NCBI RefSeq assembly: GCF_000368265.1
Contig: NZ_KB851219.1
Span: 449,920-513,919, forward strand
Direction of reading: 5' to 3'
Length of the DNA stretch: 64,000 nt
Source: Acinetobacter brisouisimilis
GTDB taxonomy: Bacteria > Pseudomonadota > Gammaproteobacteria > Pseudomonadales > Moraxellaceae
Position 1 is the first letter of the stretch. Every line of letters begins with the position of its first letter. Shown here in pieces: positions 38,616 through 47,765 of this stretch. The position numbers and the translations under genes are program-made. Below the pieces are notes generated by a model. It made no database searches, had not been told where the DNA came from, and saw only the letters and a list, made by a program, of their open reading frames with translations.

Positions 38616-39942
38616 TGGCTTTGGGAATTGAACTAATCACACCCCAATATTTCGAGCCTTCCAGCATGCCATCAGCAATCACATGGCTTGGCGTGATCCA
38701 AAAACCTGAATAACCCTGAACATAAAACACATTTTATGCTCAGGATGATTGCCCATTTGCGGGAACAAGGTTGCCGAGCATTCCATTGGTCCTCCCCAAG
38801 CCAGATCGATGTGAACATCTTTCAAATAGGGAAAAACTTTGAGCATTAATTTCCGATTCCATTGTTTTAGGTCAGTTGGAACATATTCGGAATATGCAGT
38901 GGCTGAGCCGAACAGCAGCCGATTTTCATTGGTTACGCAGTAATAATCGATGACAGGGCGAATGTCGCTAAATGCACCACGAATCGGACTAATCCGATGA
39001 ATCATCTCTTCAGATAAAGGTTCAGTCACCAGTTGAAAAGCATAGGTATTAATGGTTTTTTTATGTAGAAATGGTTCTAGTCGATTGAGAAATGCACCAC
39101 AAGACCAGAGCAGTTTTTTAGCACTGATTGAACCTTTTGCTATTCTGACACGGATCTGATCGCCGTATTCAACTTCAACAGCAGGCGAATATTCATAGAT
39201 TTCCACCTTGCTGCAAAAATGCCTGTGTAGAGCCAAGCAGCATGTTTAATGAGTGAAAATGCCCGTTACCCATATGTTTGAGGGCACAGCTATAAGCATC
39301 TGAACCCACAATATTTTTAACTGCCTGGCCCTCTAAAAATTCAATTTCGATATCAGGGTTAATGCTTTTGTATTCGTTTTCCCACTGCTGTAGCAGGCGT
39401 GTCTGTCGCTGGTTAAAAGCCAGCACTAAAACAGGAATGAGCAAGAACGCGCCCATAAATTTGGAGACCTTGACCGCCACATCAATGCCTTTTCGGTTGA
39501 GTATCCAAAAGAACAGAATAATGATGATGGCAAAAATCTGGGGTAGTTCGATATGCGACAGACCAAAACCGATCTGAAACTCTGAATGGGCAAACCACTG
39601 TGCCTGAATAATCGAGCCTGCACTGACACCGACAATAAGTACTGCCGACCAGCCGATCCAGTAGCCGAAGGAGGCAAGCGGCCCTGCCAGTGCAAATTTG
39701 TCTTTCCAGCCTTCGGTGGCAATCAGGGCGATCCCGCCTGGCTTGTCGGGAAACATCGTGGCAGCTTCCAGAAAAAACCAGTTCTGAAAGCATCCGATAA
39801 TTGCAGCAAAAACCCAGACGAAAATTGCAGTAATTGCACCCAGATACCCAAGTGCAAAGCCAAAAGAAGCGAAAATTGCGCCCGACACACTCATTGAAAG
39901 TGCGAAGGCATCTGTCCATTTTAGGGTTTTTTCCAAATGCAT
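38608..39942 (-). pseudogene. Decayed locus: APC permease front half fused in frame to PuuB-like oxidase, with two frameshifts
   Basis: From ATG 39942 (AAAGGA upstream) the frame encodes six helices of an APC permease (LKWTDAFALSMSVSGAIFAS to AFLLIPVLVLAF). Near 39413-39420 it switches without losing frame into the middle of an amine oxidase (NQRQTRLLQQWENEYK), parallel to NQRQSKTLKAWEKQFK in the intact oxidase at 24435. The permease C-terminus and the oxidase FAD-binding N-terminus are deleted. A frameshift follows near 39205-39215. A one-base loss in an A-run (38732-38735) causes another, after which VFYVQGYSGFWITPSHVI to TGA 38608 completes the homology. It cannot make either activity. Confidence 0.85.
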
Positions 39943-39993
39943 ATTTTTGTCCTTTAAAAAACGCATCCGGTTATTTAATCCTAGTCTTCCAAT

Positions 39994-40020
39994 AAAAAAA
40001 TCACCCCGATGGGTGATTTT
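39994..40020 (-). terminator. Terminator of the LuxR-type gene
   Basis: AAAATCACCC / GGGTGATTTT, 10-bp stem with a 4-nt loop; the A-run at 39994-40000 provides the U-tract on the minus strand. Confidence 0.88.
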
Positions 40021-40044
40021 ATATTTTGATTATTAATCATTATC

Positions 40045-40758
40045 TTAATTTGAATCATGGAAATTTTTTAAGTCCATTCTGGATTTGATATTGAGTTTTG
40101 AATAGATTGAACTGGTGTGCGTTTTAATGGTATTCAAACTAATATGCAGTCGCTCAGAAATGTCATAATAAGAATAATCTTGCTTGAGCAGATTAAAGAC
40201 TTCATGCTCGCGTCGGGTTAAATGAAAATCCCGAATCGGGCTGAGCACTTTAATATTGTTCATACGGTTAATTTCATGCAGAGAGATGTACCTTGAAAGA
40301 CATTCCAGCATCTTCATGTCCGCGGAGCTTAAGTTGTTGTTCAGAAAATTAATTAAGCCAAAGATATGTTTTTGATAGGAGCGATGCGGCGAAATAATGT
40401 TGTAGGCATCGATTTGCTTGAGAAAATTTTTATAATAAAAACTGTTTTCATAACTGCGCTGGTCAACCAGATCCAGCTCGAAAATCACATTGCGGGTCAT
40501 CTGATGCTGAATCTTTTTGGGATGCATTACATCCAGATTTTTAAATTTCTGATTATATACAAGGACATAACTGGCATCTGTTTCTAAGCTATGCACATAT
40601 TGCAAATCGCCATGATCTGTAACATCCCAGTAAATCATCGGGACGTCATAGACTTCCTTCTGCATGAACTGTAAGAGTTGGGATTTATTGAGTGAATCAG
40701 ATGCATATAAATCATCTAATCCACTGATTATATAATCAAAATCGAATTTTATACCCAT
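40045..40758 (-). CDS. LuxR-type (GerE HTH) transcriptional regulator
   Basis: 237 residues. The C-terminal HTH reads FHLTRREHEVFNLLKQDYSYYDISERLHISLNTIKTHTSSIYSKLNIKSRMDLKNF. The N-terminal ~165 residues have no recognised motif. The start at 40758 follows GGA at a good distance; an in-frame codon at 40830 would add 24 residues. The gene is intact and stands directly upstream of the decayed permease-oxidase locus on the same strand, as the other LuxR gene accompanies the intact permease-ALDH pair. It may be an orphaned regulator. Confidence 0.82.
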   Translation of the reverse strand: MGIKFDFDYIISGLDDLYASDSLNKSQLLQFMQKEVYDVPMIYWDVTDHGDLQYVHSLETDASYVLVYNQKFKNLDVMHPKKIQHQMTRNVIFELDLVDQRSYENSFYYKNFLKQIDAYNIISPHRSYQKHIFGLINFLNNNLSSADMKMLECLSRYISLHEINRMNNIKVLSPIRDFHLTRREHEVFNLLKQDYSYYDISERLHISLNTIKTHTSSIYSKLNIKSRMDLKNFHDSN

Positions 40759-40886
40759 ATTTACATCCTTCAAATTCCTTGCATTTTTCTGGTCGAGAAA
40801 AATGGATGTGCTGTATTTGAATCCTTTCATACTAAAACAAAATCAGGACGACGCATTACCCATAAAGAGGTAAGGGAAACGTTACG

Positions 40887-41780
40887 CTATTGAGAAATCT
40901 CATGTGTCTGACGTAGCTCCGAAGGGCGAACGCCTGCATGCCGCTGAAAGAAGCGACTAAAATAGGCTGGGTCTTTAAACCCGAGCTGATAACAAATATG
41001 GTTAATTGGAATATCAGTAAAAATCAGTAAACGCTTGGCTTCTTGCATTAAGCGATCATGAATAATTTTTTTAGATGATGTATTGGCAATCCGACGACAG
41101 ATTTCATTCAGCCGCATTTCAGTGACTGCTAAAATTTCGGCGTACTGGGTCAGTGACCAGTGCTCGGTAAAGCGCTGCTCGATCAGTTCATTAAATTTAC
41201 GAAAAATATGCAAATCGCTGCTTATGTTTTTCTGGAAGGGCTGATTTAAATGCGAAAGTTGCACAATATGAATAAAGATCAGATTGAGTAAATTCTTCAG
41301 GGCAAAGTCACGAAACTCTTGTGTCGATGCAAACTCCTGCTTGATTTTATTTAAATAGTCCTGAATCTGTATCAGGCTGTATTGGTGCTGTTCTTGCTGT
41401 AACTGACTCATTTGAATACAGATCGGATTGAGGTGCTGGACTTTTAGATGCACCTGTAGCAGTGGCCAAATCAGGCCTTGCTGGATAGTTAAAACATGCC
41501 CTTCACAATTGGGATCGGTAATAAATGTATGTGGTACAGAAGGTGGGGTGAGAAAGAATGCGGGCGCGCTACAGTTAAACTGCACGTCATCTAAAAAGAC
41601 CCGCACATTGCCCTTTGTAATGAAATGTAATTGAAAGAAGGCGTCATGGCGATGCACGGCAACATGCTCACCAAAAAAAGATGCCATCTTATTGATTGAT
41701 TCATAATGAATTTCTGCATCGATATATTTTTTGTCATAAATCTCACCGATTCGCAAATCGGGGATATTCAAAGTTTTCAT
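40887..41780 (-). CDS. hpaA: 4-hydroxyphenylacetate catabolism regulator HpaA (AraC family)
   Basis: 297 residues. The N-terminal cupin-like sensory domain has HRHDAFFQLHFITKGNVRVFLDD and FFLTPPSVPHTF. The C-terminal double HTH includes LTQYAEILAVTEMRLNEICRRI and HICYQLGFKDPAYFSRFFQRHAGVRPSELR. HpaA proteins bind 4-HPA or phenylacetate and activate hydroxylase expression. It is divergent from the hpaG1-SSADH operon, with a 150-bp region that carries two palindromic operators between them. It may activate the hydroxylase promoter or the operon next to it; which one cannot be told from sequence. Confidence 0.88.
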   Translation of the reverse strand: MKTLNIPDLRIGEIYDKKYIDAEIHYESINKMASFFGEHVAVHRHDAFFQLHFITKGNVRVFLDDVQFNCSAPAFFLTPPSVPHTFITDPNCEGHVLTIQQGLIWPLLQVHLKVQHLNPICIQMSQLQQEQHQYSLIQIQDYLNKIKQEFASTQEFRDFALKNLLNLIFIHIVQLSHLNQPFQKNISSDLHIFRKFNELIEQRFTEHWSLTQYAEILAVTEMRLNEICRRIANTSSKKIIHDRLMQEAKRLLIFTDIPINHICYQLGFKDPAYFSRFFQRHAGVRPSELRQTHEISQ

Positions 41781-41834
41781 CGGTTTTTTTTATCCATAAA
41801 ACGCATTTTTTTATTTTGCCAAACGCAAAACGGC

Positions 41835-41878
41835 TTGCTTTTAGTTAATAAATTAACTATAAAGTTAATATATTAACT
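41835..41878 (+). promoter_or_regulatory. Promoter of the hpa meta-cleavage operon with two overlapping operators
   Basis: TTGCTT (41835-41840), exactly 17 bp, TATAAA (41858-41863). Palindrome AGTTAATAAATTAACT (41843-41858) fills the spacer, and the perfect palindrome AGTTAATATATTAACT (41863-41878) covers the end of the -10 and the likely start site. Centres are 20 bp apart. A repressor bound here would block RNA polymerase fully. Confidence 0.82.
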
Positions 41879-41931
41879 AATGTGCTTGATGTCTAGCTGT
41901 TCCCTAGCTAAAAACATCATCGAGAGTGTCT

Positions 41932-42597
41932 ATGAGCAGTTTAGCTAAAATCAATAGCCAAGGAAATATTTTTGGCGTAGCGCTGAATTATCAGTGCCTA
42001 TATGCAACTTTACAGCAAGGTTTTCAAGAAAAACCGTATGTTGCAGAACCTAAAAATGTGGTGTTGTTTGTCAAAACGCCAAATACCCGCAGTGTCTCAG
42101 GTCAGACGATTTTTAAACGTCAGGGCGACGTGGTTCAGGCAGGACCGTGTGTGGCTGTCGTGATTGGAAAGACCACAACGCGTGTGGATGTGGCACAAGC
42201 CGAACAGTCGATTGCAGGTTTTGCTGTGGTGAATGAACTGAGCTTGCCAGAAGAAAGCTATTACCGCCCAGCCGTAAAAGCCAAGTGTCAGGACGGTTTT
42301 TGTGTGATCGGCGATGTGGTTGCAAAAGCCGACGTGACTCAGCCAGAACAGCTTGAACTACGTGTGTTTGTCAACGGTGAATTAAAGCAAACAGGGACAA
42401 CCGCAAACTGGGTACGCTCACCTGCACAACTGATTTCAGAAATTTCTCAGTTTATGACTTTGCATGAAGGTGATGTGATTTTGACAGGTACGCCATTGGA
42501 TCGTGTTGAAGTGCAGTCGGGCGATGAAGTCCGCGTCGAAGTTGACCAATTGGGTTCAGTGACCAACCGTATTCAAGCAGAGGAAGTGGCAGCATGA
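41932..42597 (+). CDS. hpaG1: HpaG1: 4-HPA degradation isomerase/decarboxylase, first subunit
   Basis: 221 residues of the fumarylacetoacetase fold, equal to the N-terminal half of the E. coli HpaG (HpcE). Motifs: FGVALNYQCLYATLQ, VVLFVKTPNT, CVAVVIGKTTTRV, GDVILTGTPLDRVEVQSGDEV. It acts with HpaG2 to decarboxylate and isomerise 5-oxo-pent-3-ene-1,2,5-tricarboxylate to 2-oxohept-3-ene-1,7-dioate. The ATG at 41932 is preferred over GTG six bases earlier. First gene of the eight-gene operon; it overlaps hpaG2 by four bases (ATGA). Confidence 0.9.
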   Translation: MSSLAKINSQGNIFGVALNYQCLYATLQQGFQEKPYVAEPKNVVLFVKTPNTRSVSGQTIFKRQGDVVQAGPCVAVVIGKTTTRVDVAQAEQSIAGFAVVNELSLPEESYYRPAVKAKCQDGFCVIGDVVAKADVTQPEQLELRVFVNGELKQTGTTANWVRSPAQLISEISQFMTLHEGDVILTGTPLDRVEVQSGDEVRVEVDQLGSVTNRIQAEEVAA

Positions 42598-43355
42598 AAA
42601 CCGCACGTATTCGTCATCAGGGGCAAGTGCTCACGGTTCAGGTGAATGATCAAGATCAAGTGATTTTGGCAGATGGTAGTGTTTTGACAGAACAGGATGT
42701 GGAATGGCTACCGCCTGCTGAAGGCACCATGTTCGCCTTAGGCTTGAACTACGCTGATCATGCGCGTGAGCTGGCATTTGAACCACCAAAAGAACCATTG
42801 GTATTTGTGAAAGCCAATAACACTTATACAGGTCACAACCACAACACATGGCGTCCAGACAACGTCGACTATATGCACTATGAGTGCGAGTTGGTGGCGG
42901 TAATTGGCAAGCCTGCAAAAAATGTAAAACGTGAAGACGCGCTGGGTTATGTTGCGGGTTATACGCTGTGCAATGACTATGCGATCCGTGACTATTTGGA
43001 AAATTACTACCGTCCGAATTTACGTGTGAAAAACCGTTTAGCAACCACACCAGTTGGACCATACATTGTTGATCGTGCTGATGTGCCTGAGCCAAATAAC
43101 CTGACTTTACGCACTTGGGTGAATGGTGAGTTACGTCAGGAAGGCACAACTGCAGACATGATCTTTGATGTGCCATTCTTGATCGAATACTTATCTTCAT
43201 TCATGACCTTACAGCCAGGCGACATGATTGCCACAGGGACACCTGAAGGTTTGTCGGATGTCGTACCAGGCGATGAAGTGGTGGTAGAAATCGAAGGCAT
43301 TGGTCGCCTGCGTAACTACATTGTTTCTGAAACAGATTTTTTTAAGACAGCATAA
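42594..43355 (+). CDS. hpaG2: HpaG2: 4-HPA degradation isomerase/decarboxylase, second subunit
   Basis: The 253-residue protein has the complete FAA-hydrolase metal-binding set: FALGLNYADHARELAF, YMHYECELVAVIGKPAKNV, GYTLCNDYAIRDYLENYYRPNLRVKN and GDMIATGTPEGLSDVVPGDEV. The acidic Glu and Asp residues that hold Mg2+ are present. It corresponds to the C-terminal half of E. coli HpaG. Here the enzyme is split into two genes that overlap by ATGA, so equal synthesis is expected. Acts in the cytosol between HpaF and HpaH. Confidence 0.92.
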   Translation: MKTARIRHQGQVLTVQVNDQDQVILADGSVLTEQDVEWLPPAEGTMFALGLNYADHARELAFEPPKEPLVFVKANNTYTGHNHNTWRPDNVDYMHYECELVAVIGKPAKNVKREDALGYVAGYTLCNDYAIRDYLENYYRPNLRVKNRLATTPVGPYIVDRADVPEPNNLTLRTWVNGELRQEGTTADMIFDVPFLIEYLSSFMTLQPGDMIATGTPEGLSDVVPGDEVVVEIEGIGRLRNYIVSETDFFKTA

Positions 43356-43370
43356 GAAAGGGATTGACTC

Positions 43371-44831
43371 ATGATTAAGCATTGGATTGATGGTAAAGAA
43401 GTTGCGAGTGACGAAAGCTTCACTAACTATAACCCTGCAACCAACCAAGCAATTGGTGAAGTGGCGAGTGGCGGACAAAAAGAAATTGATCTTGCCGTTG
43501 CTGCTGCGAAAAAAGCCTTCCCGAAATGGGCAAAAACCCCTGCTAAAGAACGTGCGCGTTTAATGCGTCGTTTGGGTGATTTGATTGATCAGAACGTGGG
43601 GAAAATTGCTGAGCTTGAAACTTTAGATACAGGTTTACCAATTCACCAGACCAAAAATGTGTTGATTCCGCGTGCATCGCACAACTTCAACTTCTTTGCG
43701 GAAGTGTGTACCCGTATGAACGGACATACTTACCCAGTTGATGACCAAATGTTGAACTACACCTTGCATCAGCCAGTAGGTGTTTGTGGCCTGGTATCAC
43801 CTTGGAATGTTCCGTTTATGACGGCTACATGGAAAACAGCACCATGTTTGGCACTCGGCAATACTGCAGTTCTAAAAATGTCAGAGTTGTCACCACTGAC
43901 TGCCAATGAACTTGGTCGTTTAGCATTGGAAGCGGGTATTCCTGAAGGCGTATTTAACGTGGTTCAAGGTTATGGCGCAAATGCAGGCGATGCTTTGGTG
44001 AAACATCCTGACGTACGTGCCATTTCATTTACAGGCGGTACGTTGACTGGTCGTAAGATCATGGCAAATGCAGGATTGAAAAAGTATTCAATGGAATTGG
44101 GCGGCAAATCTCCAGTGGTGATTTTTGAAGATGCTGACCTTGACCGTGCTTTGGATGCTGCGCTATTTACCATTTTCTCGTTAAATGGCGAGCGTTGTAC
44201 TGCGGGTAGCCGTATCTTTATTCAAGAATCTGTGTATGACGAATTTGTGAAAGAGTTTGCACGTCGTGCTAAAAATCTGATCGTTGGCGATCCGCAAGAT
44301 CCAAACACTCAAGTTGGTTCAATGATCACTCAAGCACACTATAACAAGGTGACAGGTTACATCAAGATCGGCATTGAAGAAGGTGCGAACTTGGTGGCAG
44401 GTGGTTTGGAGCGTCCAGCCAATCTTCCAGAACATCTGAAAAATGGTCAGTTCATTCAGCCAACCGTATTTGCTGATGTCGACAACCGCATGCGTATTGC
44501 CCAAGAAGAAATCTTTGGTCCAGTCGTGTGTCTGTTGAAATTTAAAGATGAAGCTGACGCTTTACGCCTTGCGAATGATGTGGAATATGGCTTGGCATCG
44601 TATATTTGGACACAAGACATTGGTAAAGCACATCGCATTGCCGCAGGCATTGAATCAGGTATGGTGTTTATTAACAGCCAGAACGTGCGTGACTTGCGTC
44701 AGCCATTTGGCGGCGTAAAAGCATCGGGTACAGGTCGTGAAGGCGGCGAGTACAGCTTTGAAGTGTTTACCGAAGTTAAGAACGTTTGTATTTCAATGGG
44801 TTCACATCACATTCCACGTTGGGGCGTGTAA
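43371..44831 (+). CDS. hpaE: 5-carboxymethyl-2-hydroxymuconate semialdehyde dehydrogenase
   Basis: 486 residues, the HpaE length. ALDH features: GVCGLVSPWNVPFMTATWKTAPCL (cofactor fold), ISFTGGTLTGRKIM, catalytic Glu in MELGGKSPVVIFEDADLDRALDAAL and catalytic Cys in LNGERCTAGSRIFIQE. It oxidises the ring-cleavage product of HpaD to 5-carboxymethyl-2-hydroxymuconate with NAD. Good Shine-Dalgarno (AAAGGGA) and 15-bp gap from hpaG2. No oddities. Confidence 0.95.
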   Translation: MIKHWIDGKEVASDESFTNYNPATNQAIGEVASGGQKEIDLAVAAAKKAFPKWAKTPAKERARLMRRLGDLIDQNVGKIAELETLDTGLPIHQTKNVLIPRASHNFNFFAEVCTRMNGHTYPVDDQMLNYTLHQPVGVCGLVSPWNVPFMTATWKTAPCLALGNTAVLKMSELSPLTANELGRLALEAGIPEGVFNVVQGYGANAGDALVKHPDVRAISFTGGTLTGRKIMANAGLKKYSMELGGKSPVVIFEDADLDRALDAALFTIFSLNGERCTAGSRIFIQESVYDEFVKEFARRAKNLIVGDPQDPNTQVGSMITQAHYNKVTGYIKIGIEEGANLVAGGLERPANLPEHLKNGQFIQPTVFADVDNRMRIAQEEIFGPVVCLLKFKDEADALRLANDVEYGLASYIWTQDIGKAHRIAAGIESGMVFINSQNVRDLRQPFGGVKASGTGREGGEYSFEVFTEVKNVCISMGSHHIPRWGV

Positions 44832-44861
44832 GCCAAAATAAAAAATTAGGGAAGAAAGCAT

Positions 44862-45722
44862 ATGGGTAAGTTGGTTCTTGCAGCAAAAATTACACACGTA
44901 CCATCGATGTATTTGTCTGAATTACCAGGACCTCATCAAGGTTGCCGTCAGGCAGCCATTGATGGGCATATTGAAATCGGTAAACGCTGCCGTGAACTCG
45001 ATGTTGACACCATTGTGGTGTTTGACAGTCACTGGCTGGTAAATAGTGCATTTCACATTAACTGCGGTGAACACTTTGAAGGCGTGTATACCAGTAATGA
45101 ATTACCACACTTCATCAAAGACATGCCATTTGAATATGATGGCAACCCAGTTTTGGGTCAGTTGATGCAAGAAGAAATTGCCAAAACAGGCGTACGCATC
45201 CAAGCCCATAACATCAAGAGTCTTGAGCTGGAATACGGCACACTGGTGCCAATGCGTTATATGAACCAAGACCGCCGTTTCAAAGTGGTTTCGGTGTCTG
45301 CATTTTGTACCTCGCATTCATTGCAAGACAGCCGCAAGCTTGGTGAAGGCTTGATCAAAGCCATTGAACGTTACGAGGGCAATGTTGCGATTTTTGCCAG
45401 CGGTTCATTGTCACATCGTTTCATTTGGGACTGGGAAGCACATCGCGGTATGGACTCTTATACCCGTGAATGGGATCGCCAAGTGGATAAGCATGTGGTG
45501 AAAATGTGGGAAAACGCTGAGTGGCCAGAGTTCTGTGCCATGTTGCCTGAATATGCCGAATACTGTTTCGGTGAAGGTGGTATGCATGACACAGCAATGT
45601 TACTGGGTGCAATGGGGTGGGACAGCTATAACCAACCTGTTGAGATTATTACCCCAGCATTTCCAAGTTCAGGCACAGGGCAAATCAATGCAATTTTCCC
45701 ACTGATGCCAGCCGCAGAATAA
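44862..45722 (+). CDS. hpaD: 3,4-dihydroxyphenylacetate 2,3-dioxygenase
   Basis: 286 residues of the class III (LigB-type) extradiol dioxygenases. The start MGKLVLAAKITHVPSMYLSELPGPHQGCRQAAIDGH is nearly identical to E. coli HpaD and includes an Fe-ligand His; other conserved blocks are TIVVFDSHWLVNSAFHINC and ASGSLSHRFIWDWEAH, and the end is FPSSGTGQINAIFPL. It opens the homoprotocatechuate ring at the 2,3 bond using Fe(II) and O2, the committing step of the meta pathway. GGGAAG precedes the ATG. Confidence 0.96.
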   Translation: MGKLVLAAKITHVPSMYLSELPGPHQGCRQAAIDGHIEIGKRCRELDVDTIVVFDSHWLVNSAFHINCGEHFEGVYTSNELPHFIKDMPFEYDGNPVLGQLMQEEIAKTGVRIQAHNIKSLELEYGTLVPMRYMNQDRRFKVVSVSAFCTSHSLQDSRKLGEGLIKAIERYEGNVAIFASGSLSHRFIWDWEAHRGMDSYTREWDRQVDKHVVKMWENAEWPEFCAMLPEYAEYCFGEGGMHDTAMLLGAMGWDSYNQPVEIITPAFPSSGTGQINAIFPLMPAAE

Positions 45723-45732
45723 GGAGCAGTCC

Positions 45733-46122
45733 ATGCCACACTTTATTGCAGAATACAGCGCCAACTTGCAGGACTCGGTCGATTTTCAAGACCTGTTCGA
45801 ACAAGTAAATGATTTTTTGGGCAATACGGGCGTGTTTCCTTTAGGTGGAATTCGTAGCCGTGCCATCCGTTTAGATCAATATCGTGTGGCAGATGGCAAG
45901 CATGATTATGCCTTCGTGCATATGACCCTCAAGGTCGGTTCGGGACGGGATCTGGAAACACGGCAAAAGGTGGCTACCGAGTTGTTTGCTGTGATTGAAC
46001 AATTCTTTCAGCCACTCAAAGCTGAGCGACTGTTGGCAGTTTCCTTTGAAATGACCGAACTCGATCCTGTGCTGAATTTCAAATCCAACAATATACACCA
46101 GTTTTTAAAAAATCAGGCTTAA
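45733..46122 (+). CDS. hpaF: 5-carboxymethyl-2-hydroxymuconate delta-isomerase
   Basis: The 129-residue protein resembles the trimeric CHMI/4-oxalocrotonate tautomerase fold, including the N-terminal Pro after Met ([12 protein letters not shown]), which is the catalytic base. Conserved features are [43 protein letters not shown] and [19 protein letters not shown]. It tautomerises 5-carboxymethyl-2-hydroxymuconate before decarboxylation by HpaG. AAGGAG Shine-Dalgarno; 11-bp gap from hpaD and 14 bp to hpaH. Confidence 0.95.
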   Translation: MPHFIAEYSANLQDSVDFQDLFEQVNDFLGNTGVFPLGGIRSRAIRLDQYRVADGKHDYAFVHMTLKVGSGRDLETRQKVATELFAVIEQFFQPLKAERLLAVSFEMTELDPVLNFKSNNIHQFLKNQA

Positions 46123-46136
46123 TGCAGGGAAGTCAT

Positions 46137-46940
46137 ATGTTAGATCAAGCAAAAGTACAAGAGTTGGCATTACAACTCGATCAGGCTGAAAAAACAGGGC
46201 AGCAAATGCGCCAGTTTTCTTTGCAATATCCTGAAATTAGCATTGAAGATGCCTATGAAATCCAAAAAGCATGGGTAAAACATAAAATTGCGGAAGGACG
46301 TAAGTTGGTTGGACACAAGATTGGTCTGACTTCACGTGCCATGCAGGTGTCATCCAATATTACTGAACCTGACTATGGCGCATTGCTGGATGACATGGTG
46401 TTTGAAGAAGGTTCAGACATTCCAATGTCACGTTTTATCGTGCCGCGTGTCGAAGTTGAGCTGGCATTTATTTTAGAAAAACCTTTATCAGGGCCGAACT
46501 GCACTATTTTTGATGTGCTGGATGCAACTCGTTATGTCATTCCTGCGATTGAAATTATTGATGCGCGTTTACATAACGTTGACCCTGAAACTCAAATCAC
46601 TCGTAAAGTATTTGACACCATTTCCGACAATGCCGCCAATGCAGGCATTGTGCTCGGTGGTCGTCCAATCAAAGCAACCGATTTGGACTTGCGCCGTATT
46701 TCTGCAGTGTTGTATCGCAATGGCGTGATTGAAGAATCAGGCGTGGCTGCGGCAGTCTTAAACCATCCTGCCAAAGGTGTGGCATGGCTTGCCAACAAAT
46801 TGCACCCATACGGTGTGACCCTTGAACCAGGACAAATTATCTTAGGTGGTTCATTTACCCGTCCTGTGGCTGCGCGTGCAGGGGATACTTTCCATATTGA
46901 TTACGATCAATTGGGTTCAATTGCATTCCGTTTTGTTTAA
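46137..46940 (+). CDS. hpaH: 2-oxo-hept-4-ene-1,7-dioate hydratase
   Basis: 267 residues, the same as E. coli HpaH. Blocks: [80 protein letters not shown] and [13 protein letters not shown]. It hydrates the dienol to 2,4-dihydroxy-hept-2-ene-1,7-dioate with Mg2+. The start at 46137 is fixed by AGGGA six bases upstream; an upstream ATG at 46122 overlaps the hpaF stop and has no ribosome site of its own. Confidence 0.96.
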   Translation: MLDQAKVQELALQLDQAEKTGQQMRQFSLQYPEISIEDAYEIQKAWVKHKIAEGRKLVGHKIGLTSRAMQVSSNITEPDYGALLDDMVFEEGSDIPMSRFIVPRVEVELAFILEKPLSGPNCTIFDVLDATRYVIPAIEIIDARLHNVDPETQITRKVFDTISDNAANAGIVLGGRPIKATDLDLRRISAVLYRNGVIEESGVAAAVLNHPAKGVAWLANKLHPYGVTLEPGQIILGGSFTRPVAARAGDTFHIDYDQLGSIAFRFV

Positions 46941-46952
46941 GGGAGAAAGCGT

Positions 46953-47753
46953 GTGATCGATACAGTCAATTACTTTAAACAAAAGTTAAAAACCGAGCAG
47001 CAAATCGGGATGTGGGTCGGTCTGGCAGACAGCTACTGTGCTGAAATTGCTGCCAATGCAGGCTATGACTGGTTACTGATTGATGGGGAACATGCCCCAA
47101 ATGATGTCCGTAGCATTTTAGGGCAACTACAAAGTGTCGCGGCTTATCCAAGTCAGGCTGTGGTGCGTCCTGTAACGGGCGATGTGGCTTTAATTAAGCA
47201 GTTATTAGATATTGGTGCACAAACTTTACTGATTCCAATGGTGGAAACTGCTGAACAAGCTGAACTGATGGTGAAAGCAACACGTTACCCACCTGAAGGC
47301 ATTCGTGGTGTGGGCGCAGCTTTGGCGCGTGCCTCGCGTTGGAACAACATTAGCGACTATTTACAAACTGCCGATGAACAAATTTGTGTATTGGTGCAAA
47401 TTGAATCTAAACGTGGTTTGCAAAACCTAGACGAGATTCTACAAGTCGAAGGGGTCGATGGTGTTTTCATTGGTCCTGCGGACTTGTCAGCAGCACTGGG
47501 TCACTTGGGCAATCCAAATCATCCTGATGTTCAAAAAGCTATTGTAGAAAGTATTCAAAAAATTCGTGCTGCAGGTAAAGCCGCAGGGATTTTATCTGCC
47601 GATGAAACACTGGCAAAACAATACTTGGCGCTTGGCACTGAGTTTGTTGCGGTTGGGGTGGATACTTCATTGCTGATGAAGTCAATGAAACAGCTATTGG
47701 CAAAATATAAAGACGTGGATGTCACCACGACCACACAATCTAGCGTCTATTGA
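46953..47753 (+). CDS. hpaI: 4-hydroxy-2-oxoheptanedioate aldolase
   Basis: The 266-residue class II pyruvate aldolase has [70 protein letters not shown] (catalytic Arg region) and [18 protein letters not shown]. It splits the C7 acid to pyruvate and succinic semialdehyde. It uses a GTG start at 46953 with GGGAGA upstream. 12 bp from hpaH and 12 bp to the semialdehyde dehydrogenase gene, so tightly linked in the operon. Confidence 0.95.
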   Translation: MIDTVNYFKQKLKTEQQIGMWVGLADSYCAEIAANAGYDWLLIDGEHAPNDVRSILGQLQSVAAYPSQAVVRPVTGDVALIKQLLDIGAQTLLIPMVETAEQAELMVKATRYPPEGIRGVGAALARASRWNNISDYLQTADEQICVLVQIESKRGLQNLDEILQVEGVDGVFIGPADLSAALGHLGNPNHPDVQKAIVESIQKIRAAGKAAGILSADETLAKQYLALGTEFVAVGVDTSLLMKSMKQLLAKYKDVDVTTTTQSSVY

Positions 47754-47765
47754 GGAGTGCTATAG

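Noticed and set aside
39426..39919. Open frames of 98-145 codons overlapping the decayed permease region
   Set aside because: They are shadows in alternative frames of the permease coding sequence; their translations lack membrane helices or known motifs.
39193..39966. Reading the 257-codon frame as a genuine novel permease-oxidase fusion enzyme
   Set aside because: It lacks the FAD-binding part of the oxidase and half the permease, and homology continues after two frameshifts; a deletion pseudogene explains all of this.
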